Shown here: positions 1 to 31,330 of the stretch, one piece after another
Layout of the letters: the number at the start of each line of letters is the position of its first letter
Numbering within the stretch: position 1 is the first letter of the stretch
Assembly (NCBI RefSeq): GCF_035594125.1
Contig: NC_087178.1
Location: 12,607,251-12,671,250 of the forward strand
Direction of reading: 5' to 3'
Source: Scylla paramamosain
Taxonomy: Eukaryota; Arthropoda; Malacostraca; Decapoda; Portunidae
Length of the DNA stretch: 64,000 bases
Translations under genes and position numbers: made by a program
Notes under the pieces: model-generated
Told to the model about the DNA's origin: nothing
The model's input: only the letters and a program-made list of their open reading frames with translations
Database searches by the model: none

Positions 1-392
1 TGACTTTCTTCAGCCTCTCTCTCATTGCCCCGATGTTGTGTCTTTTGCTATCTTTTACCGTTTTTTTTCACGCTAACTGCTCTTCTAATCTTGTTAACTG
101 CACACTTCCACTCCTTCTGTGGCTGCGCTGCAAAAGACTTTCTACATTCTCTCACCTTTATTCTGTGCATCTCTCTAATGCAAGAGTTAACCAATATTCT
201 CAATCATTCATCCCTTTCTCTGGTAAACTATGAAACTCCCTGCGTACTTCTGTATTTCCTCCTTCTTGAACTCTTTCAAGAGGGAGGTTTCAAGACGCTT
301 ATCCTCCGTTATTTGATTTTTCTTTTTGATTTTTTTTTTGTGAAATGGCACTTACCCTTGGCCAGTGGCGCTCCCAGATAAAGAAAAAAAAA
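1..392 (+). mobile_element. LINE-C 3' fragment, truncated by window edge
   Basis: The translation (HANCSSNLVNC, then YSVHLSNARVNQYSQSFIPF and REVSRRLS) matches the C-terminal reverse-transcriptase tail of the better-preserved minus-strand copy at 37.1-38.0 kb. It ends with the family's 3' UTR (CTTGGCCAGTGGCGCTCCC) and a short A-rich tail. Frames are broken by indels and a stop after SGKL. Similarity to the other copies in this window is read directly; the CR1/L2/Jockey-like assignment is inference. Confidence 0.75.
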
Positions 393-633
393 TACCACCG
401 AATTGGAGATTGACTGAAGGAAGACAAGATAAGGAGCCTGAAACACGACTTACTTACCCATGAACCGAGAAAAAGCGGACTGACCGGCTGCGTACGTGGG
501 TATTGAGAACGCAGCATGTGTTCGCCAGGGACAGGATGCTTGAGATGGGTCGAGAATGGCTGAGCGTGCAAAAGGATGTACTACTTACAGAGCCTACTCT
601 ACCTGCAGTAAATAGGTGAAACAAAGTACACAT

Positions 634-653
634 ACACACACACACACACACAC
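634..653. repeat. (AC)n microsatellite
   Basis: Perfect AC dinucleotide run of about 10 units. Confidence 0.9.
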
Positions 654-1107
654 TGACAAGAATAATTCACTGATCATCTCGGGCCTAGTCTACTGTTTAG
701 GTTGGTCGGCGCCATCTGGCAGTCACCATATCAAATTGCAAGATATTTCCTTAGAGTTGATGTACACTGAAGATGTAGTATGTAAGTTAATATATAATAT
801 GCGGACTTTCAACTGTAAGGCTGCAAGAATTGAAAAACCGAACACTATTATTTTTTTTGTTTTTTTCACATACATCTATCTATCCGTCTATGTACATACA
901 CAGACACAGCGAGCAGCTACAGAAGGTAATGAGGTCAGCGCCGTTTAATTCCATAGTTCCGGCTTCTTTATGTTGTTTAAACCTTCACTCGTTAACCTGC
1001 TTCACTGTTGTCACGTATTCTGTATTCCTGCCATACTGGGTGTTCTAATTTTCTGGAATGTCCACTTCTTGACTCAGGAACTAGGCGAAGTCAACAACTA
1101 GCCGTAA

Positions 1108-1154
1108 CTGTGTGTGTGTTTGTGTTAGTGTGTGTGTGTGTGTGTGTGTGTGTG
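1108..1154. repeat. (TG)n microsatellite
   Basis: TG dinucleotide run with interruptions near 1120-1128. Confidence 0.9.
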
Positions 1155-1332
1155 CACTACTTTCCGGGTTTATATTTTTCCCTATTGAAATATCAGCAAA
1201 TATGTAAATAGCATTCGAATAACTCGTGCACTGTAACAAGGAATCTGAAATAAAAAGTCACTCGTTACCCTCAAATGCGATAAGAAACAATCATCAGCGG
1301 CCTTCCCCAAAGCCCTAACTTAATTAAGCCGG

Positions 1333-1445
<113 letters not shown>

Positions 1446-1590
1446 ACAAGGAACACTATGTACATACATTTCGACAACTTCCTGTGCACCATCGTTATAC
1501 ACTTACTTTTCTCTCAATTATACATATGTTCATCATATCACGAAACAATAATGTCCTTTTTTATGAGGACAGTTCCAGAACAGAATAATA

Positions 1591-1804
1591 TTGCTCCTTG
1601 CTCTCTTGAAGAGTTCCAGAAGCCCACAACTGCTGCTGTTGGTGACGATGAGCCTGTGTACGGCTGTGGTCGCCGTGCACTTTCCCATAGGTTATCCCGA
1701 GCCGTCCCCACCAGCCAAGCCACAACCCCTGCAAGTGCAGATCTCAAGTGAAAGTGGTAGTGATGAGGATGACTCAGATGAGGTGATCCTAACGCTCGGC
1801 CCAG
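1591..1804 (+). CDS. Candidate exon of an unrecognised plus-strand gene, acidic segment
   Basis: An open frame ends in a protein-like acidic stretch (QISSESGSDEDDSDEVILTL) and then meets a donor, CCAG|GTGAAG, at 1805, leaving phase 1. The first half is uncertain: another frame is also open there (LEEFQKPTTAAVGDDEPVYG), and an acceptor-like TTTCCCATAG ends at 1690. The true exon may start at 1691, or a frameshift may be present. Two downstream acceptors (2312 and 2837) both restore an open frame with this donor. I do not recognise the protein. It could be the 3' end of a gene starting left of the window, a pseudogene or chance. Confidence 0.3.
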
Positions 1805-2156
1805 GTGAAGACGTCAATCATGATCAGTAAACCTTCCTATTATAAGGAAATCCAGTTTATTGCTCCTTACAATTTCATTTTGAAGTGTCTGCCACTAATC
1901 AATCCCAGTTTTGTACTTGTCGTCATGAAGACAAGTTCAAATGCGCAATCAGCAAATTAAGCATGTGTTCCTTCTCTAAAAGACACTATATAGACGAGTC
2001 ACGAAAACTGTTCGTGTAGTTTTCTCTTCATAGCAACTGTTCTATGTTCCTCAAAGTCGAGTTTTATAATTATTTGGGCAAAAGGTGGAGATATTTAAAT
2101 CAAATAATGTACATTTTTTTTTCTATTACTTCATCTACTGGTACACAAATAAAATA

Positions 2157-2311
2157 TGATGCTTGGTATTAACCACTTGATTTTGACAGCCATTACACTC
2201 CCAGTCCTTAGTTGCCGAGTCATTACTGTCATACTTAAGGTGACATTTCATATTACATTATATGACATTTCTGCGTGGCTTGATTTTTTTTTTTTTTTTT
2301 TTCATTTCCAG
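2157..2311. other. Possible intron with long polypyrimidine tract
   Basis: A T run of about 19 at 2284-2302 sits just before the acceptor-like TTTCCAG at 2305-2311, upstream of the candidate exon at 2312. Confidence 0.3.
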
Positions 2312-2436
2312 ACGCACAAGAAAGCTCTCCTCGATTCCCTGCAGGCATGTTCTCTGAACTCTTTGAAGAAAGACAAGACCTTGCATCCGAGAAAATGAGG
2401 ATAGAGCCTTTGTTCTGGTACAGATTCTTCTGGTAA
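2312..2436 (+). CDS. Candidate alternative terminal exon of the same unrecognised gene
   Basis: It follows a strong acceptor (T-tract then TTTCCAG). Joined to the donor at 1804/1805, the split codon reads GAC and the frame continues DAQESSPRFPAG, then FSELFEERQDLASEK, to a TAA at 2434-2436. The phase match is seen in the sequence; the splice itself is inference. It does not join in frame to the exon candidate at 2837, so if both are real they would be alternative ends. Confidence 0.25.
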
Positions 2437-2515
2437 TGCAGTGTTAGCGCGGGTTGTGACAAGCAAGGTGGAACAGTGTATCGGCAACAAACTTAGCTTT
2501 TGCTACCCTATTTTG

Positions 2516-2639
<124 letters not shown>

Positions 2640-2836
2640 AACCATACAAACTCATAAGATTACCTGTGTTGTTTACGAAATTACATCCATGGCACCAAAT
2701 AAACATATAACAGCAGTTTGGCAGGATCTTTTCATTGTTTCTGGGAAGGTGTGCAGATTGGGAAAGCTGTACACTCAGCCATGTGTACACAAGTTATGAA
2801 AAGCTTATTGGTTTCATTACCTGATCACCATTTTAG

Positions 2837-2965
2837 ATGTCTTGGCGGGGAAATTTACACCTGGTCTTGACTCGAGTCCAGCCTTCCACTCAGGTGTTCC
2901 TCCTCATTTACGAGATGGTGTATGTACACAAGTGTTCCAGCCCAACGGCCCAGCGGGATACAGCT
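2837..2965 (+). CDS. Candidate internal exon of the unrecognised plus-strand gene
   Basis: Acceptor CCATTTTAG ends at 2836; donor AGCT|GTGAGT starts at 2966. Joined to the phase-1 donor at 1804, the split codon is GAT and the frame runs DVLAGKFTPGLDSSPAFHSG onward without a stop to a phase-1 end. It then joins the acceptor at 3041 in frame. Length is 129 nt. No family is recognised. Confidence 0.28.
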
Positions 2966-3040
2966 GTGAGTGCTTCCCGTGTTAGTGATAAAACGCACCT
3001 TCAACTTGCCTTTTTTTTTTTTTTTTTTTTTTTTTTACAG

Positions 3041-3093
3041 CATGCAACAAGTTGTACGTTACTTTTCTTTTTCATATCAAGCACCTTTGTTAG
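3041..3093 (+). CDS. Candidate terminal exon of the unrecognised plus-strand gene
   Basis: A T25+ tract and TTACAG precede it. With the phase-1 T from the exon ending at 2965 it reads SCNKLYVTFLFHIKHLC and stops at TAG 3091-3093. AATAAA motifs follow within about 30 nt (3117 onward), which would suit a 3' end. The short hydrophobic tail is not convincing alone. Confidence 0.22.
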
Positions 3094-4089
3094 ATACATA
3101 TTAGTTTTCGCTCAAAAAATAAATAAATATGTAAATGAATAAATGAAAAAAAAAAAAACAATACCACGTTATTTTGGAAGGAGTTATTGTTTCCTCCCTT
3201 TATTATGGAGTGCAGAGAACTGCTTACGTATATACTTGCTGCCTGAAAATCTGCTCTTTTTAATTAACGCAGCAGCAAAGCAGAAGGGAAACAGTGGAAC
3301 AGGAAGATTCAACAAAGCTCACACCGTTACTAAGTCTTTAAAATATAATCATTCTCACTTACGAGGAAATAATTTTGTTAAACTTTTTTTTATGTACAGT
3401 GTTATGATGAGTACGTGTTGCTATTGTGTTTTTATACATATAGAATCCTCCATTACTTTAATTTGATTTTCTTGCATGTGGATCTCCCAGATGATTAACT
3501 GCAAGTGAATTCTTCAAATAACTGGTCATATTATGACCTGCGTCTTTTGGCGCTCATGATTTAACCCAGTTTAATTTCTAGCATTTCATGTGATGATTGG
3601 CCATGAAAACCTCTAAGCTTTACCGGTAAAATGATATCTTTCCATCGTAAGTCCACCTGATGCAGCCATAGGCCGAACAAGCAGGCATAATGGCAAAATG
3701 TTTGTTGGTGGATGGATGTCGGGCTTATCAGTAGCTGAACAATGTTTTGGGTCGACTTCCGAGAAGGTAGCGGAGCTTAGCAGCTTCACTTGTGACGTCA
3801 TGGTCTCTCCTCTTATTCTTCCTCCAAGAGGAAGATGGTCTTGATTTTACTTGCCATCCTGAATCCTGACTTTTCCCATTGGAACATAAAACACGACTTT
3901 TTAATGCCCCGAGGGATATCCAAGAAGTTAAATCCCGCATGAATGTGTACAAGATAAAAATCAGAATTCCTGGATTAAGCTTAAGGAAATTAAAGCGTAA
4001 TGATAGCAAGCTTGCTGTCAACAGGATACTGTTAAGGAACATGGCCATTATGTACATGTGTGCGACCATTGATATTGTATGGGTGTGAG

Positions 4090-4247
4090 TAGTAGGAAGA
4101 CAGGATGTGGTGATGAGGTGTGGAGTAGTGATGAATGTTAGGAAAATATATATTGCGATGGTATGGACACGTCAGGAGAGATGATAGTTATATAAGTACT
4201 CAGCAATGTTAAACAGCGGTCAATGGGAAGACATCAACGCAATACGG

Positions 4248-4305
<58 letters not shown>
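4090..4305 (+). mobile_element. Retroposed RT-tail fragment with A55 tail
   Basis: The frame LRWYGHVRRDDSYIST resembles the R-W-x-G-H-V motif near the C-terminus of RTE-like and related LINE reverse transcriptases. About 90 nt downstream the sequence ends in 55 consecutive A residues (4251-4305), as expected of a poly(A)-tailed retrocopy. The 5' boundary is not visible; similarity may extend left to about 3.9 kb. Confidence 0.45.
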
Positions 4306-4308
<3 letters not shown>

Positions 4309-4744
4309 AGATGTACAACTTAGTAAGCTGAATTATAGTACTGATGTAGATAACCAGGTAACCTGAAGATGATAACCAAGGTATTGAGGATAAAAACTGA
4401 CATCTTTCTAAAATCCTGCATCTCCCTCACTGCTCCAAGTTACTTCATGGGGCTCAAACGTACAAATATATACTTCACAAACTTTAATACTGGAATCAAG
4501 AACAATTGGAGTTCATAGTATTTTAAGACAGAAAAGATAGCTTGCTGGAGGAAAAGCTCCCTTCACCATGACTGCCACCCTCAATCCTCACTCACTCTAC
4601 ATTTTTCAAAATAACAATAAATATAGATGCCTTTCACAAGCTTATCTCATGCAAAGTGTGGGTTGGTGAAATGACATTATTAATGTCAAGTTGTATTCCA
4701 GTCATTCCCTTCCATTCTCAATGACAGATGCTGCCTCAGTGCTT

Positions 4745-5100
4745 GCATAGCTTGGTAAAGGAGTGAGGAGAGGGCCTGATGCTTAGCCGTCAGATTTCTT
4801 TCAGTCCCTGATGGAAGAACCCCTTACTCCTTGAACCTTGCTACATGCCCTCCCTATAACCCTTACCTGCACCCAGAAACCTGTATGGAAAGGGAACTGT
4901 GTCTGTGCATGTGAGTGTTAATTTCTTATTGCAATGAAACATGACTGAGGAGCGAGAAGAGGGTCCAAGTTTTAGTAGCCGTCATATTCTTCAGTACCAG
5001 CGGGTACAACCTCCTCACTCCTTCAGTCCTGCTACATAGCATTCCTAGAACTATGATCTGCACTGGTGATTGTGTGTGCATGTGTGTGTATGTTTATGTG
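4745..5100. repeat. Two diverged tandem copies, about 186-bp period
   Basis: GTGAGGAGAGGG...GCCGTCA...TACTCCTTGAACCTTGCTACAT near 4762-4850 is repeated with substitutions at about 4948-5040 (GCGAGAAGAGGG...GCCGTCA...CACTCCTTCAGTCCTGCTACAT). It lies in the 3' flank of the spectrin gene. Confidence 0.5.
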
Positions 5101-5423
5101 AGCAGGACCAGAGTGGCAGTCTTCAAGCACAATGACTTAACACAGCTGTTATGCAACTTTCATCATAACTACCGTAAGCCTCCCTCAAAGTACTTTGTCC
5201 ATAGTTGTCTTCCATACAATTTTTAGAGGTCATTTATTAAATTTCTGAGTTTTACAAAATCGGAATCAAAAATGGTAGAGCTAAACAAAGCCAAGCTAAG
5301 ATTGAAACATCCAGTAGCAGTCCCATTACTAGACCAACAATCTAAGTGGAGAGCTGCCCAAGACTAAATGTTATACATTTTCTCGGATTTCTCTGTGCAC
5401 AACAGGATACGTGACTAATATAA

Positions 5424-5429
5424 TTTATT
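5424..5429 (-). terminator. Candidate poly(A) signal of alpha-spectrin
   Basis: AATAAA on the minus strand (TTTATT at 5424-5429), about 85 nt after the spectrin stop codon. Another AATAAA lies at 5233-5238. Which one is used cannot be told from sequence. Confidence 0.4.
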
Positions 5430-5513
5430 TAACATCTATTCTATAAGAGTAGCACTTCATGGATATAGTAAAAGCTATGTTAAAGCAAGTGTGAACAAGG
5501 AGTAAACTGCATG

Positions 5514-24147
<18,634 letters not shown>

Positions 24148-24295
24148 CTTTGAATTTGGGGTTTCTAACACCTCAATCTTGAAAACTTCAGTACCTTTTC
24201 TGATCAGATCTCACTCTCACTATGAGACCAACTGTGTAACTGACGGCTTTTGTACACAGTTGTGAGTCTGAGATCAAGCAATCCAATCTGAAAAC
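24148..24295 (-). other. alpha-Spec: alpha-spectrin 5' UTR part of first coding exon
   Basis: An acceptor, CATCTTTACAG, ends at 24296 on the minus strand, giving a 148-nt leader. It contains an in-frame GTG at 24171 but no in-frame ATG ahead of 24147. Confidence 0.5.
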
Positions 24296-24653
24296 CTGTA
24301 AAGATGTTCCATGATTAAAGTTCTGATAGATGCATCCAAATATATCAGTTTTGTGATAAGTACATGCAAGTTTTTTATGCATATAAATAAAAATATAAAA
24401 TTTAAAGTTTGTACTTTAAATTGTTTTATTTTTATTTATATAATGTCAGAGAGGTAAATCAATGACATGGGATGAGATGTAGTTTGGCAAACTGCCATTA
24501 GGTAATAATGTTGTCAAGGAGGGGAGGATTTCTTCAGTTTTTAATTTAAAAAGAAAGGTTTAAATTACAATTTGGTTACTGATTTCTTTCTAGTATTTAA
24601 GTTATTTTGCTTTGATTAAGTTTAAGGTTCAATTTAGCTTTTATTTAGTTGTT

Positions 24654-24655
<2 letters not shown>

Positions 24656-24733
<78 letters not shown>
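24656..24733. repeat. (GA)n microsatellite
   Basis: Uninterrupted GA run of about 39 units. Confidence 0.97.
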
Positions 24734-24736
<3 letters not shown>

Positions 24737-26293
24737 TAACTGCCACCAGTCACGGTTTCTGCTAAATAATTTTGACCTTGTTTTGTACAGTAGCATTTTA
24801 GCCAGAGGTCTATGAGGCACTAGAAAATCTCATGAACACTAGAATGATTTTTTTTATTTGATGCAAGTTTCTAAATAACAAAGTTTTCTTATTTTTTTCT
24901 CTTCTGATTAATGATGACATTTCTAGTAATTTATTCTGTTTACCTTGGAGTTGTGGGACCTCCTATACTGGGAACAATGATACCTAATCAGTTCATGATA
25001 ATAAAATTTAAATGAATAAGTTATAACAATGAAATAGTGCCTCAGGGGGTTTACCTTAATTTTTGGTGGAAAACATCCTAATTGTGTAGGTGTTGCAATC
25101 GATTGTTTGACTACTACCTTATCAAAGACAACTTATCCTAATCTGTTTACATCCTAAATTTAGTTTCTACCTCCCCTAAAAAAATATATATATAAATAAA
25201 TTAATAAATTAGTTAATCAATTAATTAATTAACTAAAAATAACAATAATAACTAGTAAAGAGAATTTTACATATTTCTCTGTGGGGTAATGATGCCAATC
25301 AGTCTCTCACACAAATAATTAATGTATATATAGGCACAAAAATGGTTATTTTCATATGAGCAATGCCTTTAAACAATCCAGGGTTTCAGGGCCTGACAAA
25401 CATACATGTGGGCTATGATGTCAATCAGTCTCTGATGCTGAAATCTCACACCCAGCCTTATATAGTGGCCACCGTACATCCCAGGAACTATGGACCGACC
25501 ATTTTGAATTGAGTGTTTGAGTGTTGTCATTTCTGGGGATTCCCCAGCCTGCAACACTGCAACACTTACACCAAGACATACCTCATGTCAGGTGCTTCTT
25601 ACTTCAGAGTTAAGTGGTGCTGTATATACATTGTGATGCTCTAAAAAGGCAAGTTAGTGTAATATATGTTTTTTTAATGATACTCGCATTGTTTTTTTTG
25701 CAAACACCACAATACTTGGCAATGTTTCCTCCAAGCAGTCACTTTTCCATGGGTGACCAAGTGAGATCACATGGTCAGACTGACCGTGTTAATCCTTAGG
25801 TCACTTCCTCTCGCACTGCCAGCCAGGATGGAAGCTACCTCTCCTGCTCATTCTCATCACCTCCACAGCCAAGAGAAGAGCATATTTACTCTGTATATAA
25901 CTATTTTTTGGAAGAAAAGGTTAATAGGGGGCCATTACTTGACCATCAAGAGCTGTTGCCCAAACAGCAAAAAGCAACCAATGTGAGTGAGGCAACAGTT
26001 AGAAGAATTTATTCATCTGCCAATGAAGCTCACATTACAGAGGCCACCAGCACATCCTGTGTTCTCCTCACCAACAAAGAACCGCCCTGCAACCATAACC
26101 AACGTTGATGACCTTGACAAACGTATGGTTAGAAAGACAGTTTTGCATTTTTACACAAGGAAGGAGATCCCAACACTACAGAAAGTGAAGGAAGAATTGA
26201 AGGAAAATATTTCCTTCAAAGGATGCATGGAATCTCTATGGAAGATTCTCAAAGAGAATGGGTTCAGATATGAAAAAAAAAAGTTGTACCTAA

Positions 26294-26298
<5 letters not shown>

Positions 26299-26379
<81 letters not shown>
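26299..26379. repeat. (AT)n microsatellite inside the TIR element
   Basis: Uninterrupted AT run directly after the transposase-like frame. Confidence 0.97.
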
Positions 26380-26380
<1 letters not shown>

Positions 26381-26440
26381 CATCATGGTTTAAAGAAAAT
26401 ATCTCCAAAAGGAAACCTATCACATTTCAACAAAATTCAC

Positions 26441-26549
<109 letters not shown>

Positions 26550-27969
26550 GGTGTGTGGGGAAGGAGGTTATCAGTGACACATAGGCTCTAATCTGATAAC
26601 TGGCCCAGTACAAGTTTTGGCAGCACCAGGGGAATCTCCAGAAATGAGTGCTCAAATGCTCAATTCAAAATGGTCAGACCACAGTCATCCACCTAACTAT
26701 GAGACATAATTTTGCAACATCCTTAATAGTTTACCACCTTTCCACATTCACAAATCATTCTTGAACATTTTTGCTAATGGTCCCACGTATTCCCGGATTC
26801 TAACACAGTTTATAAATAATTTTCAGATCTAAATATTAACAAAGAATCTCTCAAAATACACATTATTTTCAGATCTGACATATTTCTTCTTAATTGGGAT
26901 TTTCATGTAACTGGCCCACCAGAAACCGGGAACCTGTTTTTTTTACACCTGCCTTATAAACCAAGGGGATATATTCCTCTGCACACCTTCTTCATCTAAA
27001 AATATCAATATTTAATTCAACCACTTGCAGCTTACAATTTTATCTAATTTTCTTGTTCTAAGGTTCTACTAACTCCATAACTGCAAAAGTATATGCAAAA
27101 TTTTATTTACATAACCAAGAAACAAGTAAATTTTTATATTCATGACCATTCCTTTAGGCTATAAAAATCATCTGACAGGATTATCATTAATTGAATAGTG
27201 TCTTTTTTTTTCCTTCCTATTTGCAATTTTGTCCCATGACACAGCTGTACCCTTGGGGTTTTGAAAAATCACAATCATAAAATATATCCTAATCTAAACA
27301 TATCACATGATATGCATATCAAAAATATAAATTGTACAAAAGAAATAACGATTACATAAAAAATATCACCCATATCAGTTATCACACGTAAAAAATAAAC
27401 ATAGAAAATATAATTCAGAGTGGGTAGTGTGGTGTCTGGTAATCCATTCTACTCTCTTATCCTTTTTTCTCTCAATTCCTCTTTTCTCTTTTCTTCATTT
27501 TATACCTCAACTGAAGTTCTTGTGTTCAGCCAGAACACGTCCCCTGATATCCAGTGATCTGTCTCCCATCATCCCTCATTTTATATTCAGTACCAGCAGT
27601 GTGGCTCTCTCAATCAAGGGAGAACCAGCTCTCTCGGAGTGAACATATGCGTCTGTGAGATCCCTAACCTAACATCCCAAAAATACAATGATGAATACAC
27701 ATAAAATAAATGCAATTCAATCATTCAAAAACAAGAAAATACAGTTAACCAATCACTTTTCTTCCATTCAACTATCAATCCCAACAGGAAATCTCTCAGA
27801 ATTTTGGCCTAGTGGTCCACCTGTCCTGAAGACACACTCACTTGCAAACTTCAGGGTGATGTATAGTTTGGCACTTTGGCTCTACCTCAGTAAAAGACAA
27901 GGTCTCTGAACTTTTCTCCATTGGAGGACCATTTTGTTTTGTACCTGTAATATGATAATTTCTTTTCCT

Positions 27970-27975
<6 letters not shown>

Positions 27976-28037
<62 letters not shown>
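27976..28037. repeat. (CT)n microsatellite
   Basis: Uninterrupted CT run of about 31 units. Confidence 0.97.
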
Positions 28038-28039
<2 letters not shown>

Positions 28040-29107
28040 AGATGGGACACCTAACGTTCCATATCCAAAACATTAACACCACCTACTCCTCTGAGTTAAA
28101 ACAGAATATGGCACTATTATATTTTTCACTTGGAGGTCTTCTTTTTCTTGTATACATCTTCATGGAGGTCTTCTTTCTAGTCCTTCACCTTCTGGTTTAG
28201 TTTCTGTGCTGTTGTTCCCCTATGGCATTCCCTTAGGGAGTGGTATAATGGACCTCTATTTGTTGCCTCCTGCAGACTCCTTGGTCTTCTGGTGTAAATT
28301 CCCTTGCCATTATCATTTCCTACTGCTCTGGAGCTCCTAATATTTGTTACATAATTTAACATGTTCTGGTGAATAGTGATGTTACACAATCCTATTATTT
28401 TGTCCTAATCCTCCCCCAGCTGTCAATTGATGGTGTTTTTCTTTAGTTTTACATTTTGACTCTGTAGGACTAATTTTAATTAGGTATTGACTATAGTGAT
28501 GAATGAGTTCCTGGCAAGGATTTGATTCCTTTTAGTTACTGTGACATTGTCAGCAGTAAGTTGTCAGGTAATATAGCCATCACTACTGTCCTTTCACTCT
28601 GATACATTGTCCTAAAATATTCACTTATGCACTGAACAGTTGATCACAATGATACCACTTCTTAGGCCCCCATGACTATAAATGCATTCAACTTCCATGT
28701 ACATTTGTAGCCTCCTTGTTATGCTTCTCAGTGATAGGTGCGTTTAAGGCTGTCAGTACCATACTTTAAGCTCGTCACTTAATAATATTGGTCTTCTACT
28801 GAATTCCTGGTCAATATTCTGCCATAACCATGAACTTCATATAAATCACTTGAAAATGTGATCAATGCTGTAAAAGCTTACCACTTTTAAATTTTCTAAA
28901 AGCTTGGACATCTTTGGTTACTAACCTGTGTGAGAATCATTGATAGAGAGGAGTGTAATGTACATGGATGTGGTCCAAGTGAGGCATGATAAGATTAGAC
29001 ATAAGACACCAGAAGCTACAATAAAAATTTTGTGATGAAAGATAAGGCTTGACATTTTGATCCTGCATTTCCATTAACTAACAAAAGCATACCACGATTT
29101 TTTCAGT

Positions 29108-29108
<1 letters not shown>

Positions 29109-29184
<76 letters not shown>
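29109..29184. repeat. (CT)n microsatellite
   Basis: Uninterrupted CT run of about 38 units. Confidence 0.97.
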
Positions 29185-29186
<2 letters not shown>

Positions 29187-29365
29187 TTTGAAAGATTCTA
29201 TATATACCTATATGTTTCTATGCATATATTAGTATTGTTCATCTAATGGCACTTCTCCACATTATATGATTTTTGCCTAAATACAAGCTATTAGTTATCT
29301 CAAATAGTATGACAAGCAATTAATTCTCCAGTTTAAAGAACCCCAATATCAGTAAACACACACAC

Positions 29366-29521
<156 letters not shown>

Positions 29522-29789
29522 TAAATGTTAATTTGGAGCATATGATTTGGTCATATGATACCACTGGTGTATGAGCAGTTTTGCTGGTAGCAGGAAAAGG
29601 GAATGGAATGTGTGTTGGTGGATCTTGATAAGATAACTGGTAAAAAAAAAAAAAAAAAAAATAGAATAAAGGGATGACTGATTTGTGCTGCTGATTAACT
29701 GACAAGCCTCGGTACGTGACCATAACGAATGTTAGTGAGCTAGCTCAAATTTGAAAAGTTTGCTTTCTGTTGTACTTAATTTTAGATAT

Positions 29790-29870
29790 TGAGGGATCTC
29801 AGTAGGCTTTTTTTTATTAGATTTTTGTTGCCCTCGGCCAGTGTTCCTCATACATAAATAAATAAATTAA
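29790..29870 (+). mobile_element. LINE-C 3'-end-only fragment
   Basis: TTTTTTTATTAGATTTTTGT and TGCCCTCGGCCAGTG followed by an ATAAATAAATAAAT tail match the 3' UTR of the LINE-C copies at 33.2 and 37.1 kb. It is severely 5'-truncated. Confidence 0.65.
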
Positions 29871-29881
29871 TTAATTATATA

Positions 29882-30014
<133 letters not shown>

Positions 30015-30140
30015 ACATCATCACAATAACTATCCTTACTGCTACTCTTGAGTACTAATGTGTAATATGTGTATATAGATAGCCTTGCATTCGTGAATTC
30101 GGCAAGTGCCACACCCTTCCGTACAGTCACCACCCAGCAC

Positions 30141-30315
30141 TTGAGGAAGGGTGGGTGATAAATGGGAGGAGGGAAACGGGAGAGAGCTGGAGGGCGTTGG
30201 AGGGAAGGGGGAGGTGGGAGAAGAGAGGGGGAGAAGGGGTGTGTAGGAATCCTCGCTGGAGGGGTGGCGGGGGAGAGGAGGTAGCAGGGAAGGAAAAGAA
30301 GGGTGGGGCGAGGGA
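30141..30315 (+). other. Purine-rich G-run tract
   Basis: About 170 nt almost all G and A on the plus strand, with many GGG/GGGG runs (for example GGGGGAGGTGGGAGAAGAGA). It could form G-quadruplex or triplex structures. It lies just downstream of the inferred spectrin first exon. Confidence 0.6.
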
Positions 30316-30862
30316 TGAGCAACCTAAATTTAGCAATGGTCTCACTCGCTCTTAACAGGAAGAGATGCCATAGCTATGCAACCACCCTACTTTTTTTATT
30401 TATTTTATACTTCAAGTGTCTCACTGGAACACTTTTTATTAATACTATACAGCGAATTATGGCCAGTAAAAAAACGCACGTTATCCACTGACACTCACTT
30501 TCAGCCCCCCCTCACGGAAGGTCAGTGAGAATGTTCAATCAGGAAAATCAATCGAGATGTACAAAATATCAAACCACCACCAAATTACCAACAGTTTCAA
30601 TGCGCTAACAATTATCCAACATTCCAATGACACAACGTGAGAATAATAAACATCCCTCCACGACATCCTTGACCCGCCCTTTCTCTCATTGCCAGAAACT
30701 TCCTCCTGGAATCCATTTTTGTTCTTCCTAGAAATATGAAGACGGTACATGCACACATTTCCCGTCATTCACGCATAAGTTTATACCACACACAACCACA
30801 TTCACAACCCTGCAATACGTAATAAGCATCAAAACACCATTCACTGCTTGACTACAACTTAC

Positions 30863-31020
30863 CTGTCAGCCTGAGGTCAGACTCGCCCGTGACTCATCCC
30901 CGGTAATTAATTTGTCTCCATTAAAACACATATAAACTGAGATGTTTAAAATCTCACTAAAAGTCACACTCCCTCTTAACCTCAATATGGACCTGAGAAA
31001 TGCGTGAACATTACCAGTAC
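30863..31020 (-). other. alpha-Spec: Candidate alpha-spectrin noncoding first exon, proximal
   Basis: The minus strand reads GGCTGACAG|GTAAGTTG at 30863/30862, a perfect donor consensus. It is upstream of the 5' UTR acceptor at 24296 and has no upstream ATG that continues across. The 5' boundary is not visible; 31020 is nominal. Confidence 0.35.
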
Positions 31021-31192
31021 ACCGTTGGAGCATACCGTTAAATGGCTGGGTGGGGCGGTGACCTGCTACCCTCAACCTCCCTTCATTCCTCCCATTCCAG
31101 CACAGCCACTCGACCTCCACCAGTTATATCATGCAGAAGAAGGTAGCTGCACTTATTCCAACGTGTGTCTGGTGAAAACTGTGTAAACTTAC

Positions 31193-31330
31193 GGCTATTT
31201 CCCTGGTTGTGAGTCCCTGACGGCTGCGGGACCTCCCTCCTATTGACTGGTCTGAGCGGCTCTGAGACAACGGCCCGCCCCTTCATGTTACTAAATACCC
31301 CCTCCTGCAAATATTGTTGCATATATGAAG
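31193..31330 (-). other. alpha-Spec: Candidate alpha-spectrin noncoding first exon, distal
   Basis: A second donor-like site, AATAGCC|GTAAGTTT, lies at 31193/31192 on the minus strand, in a GC-richer stretch. It could be an alternative first exon from a second start site. The 5' limit is nominal. Confidence 0.3.

Noticed and set aside
24148..24171. Longer spectrin N-terminus from an in-frame GTG at 24171
   Set aside because: GTG is not a normal eukaryotic start; ATG 24147 gives the expected family N-terminus.
30127..30345. Proline- and serine-rich open frame opposite the G-rich tract
   Set aside because: It is the complement of a low-complexity purine tract, not a protein-like sequence.
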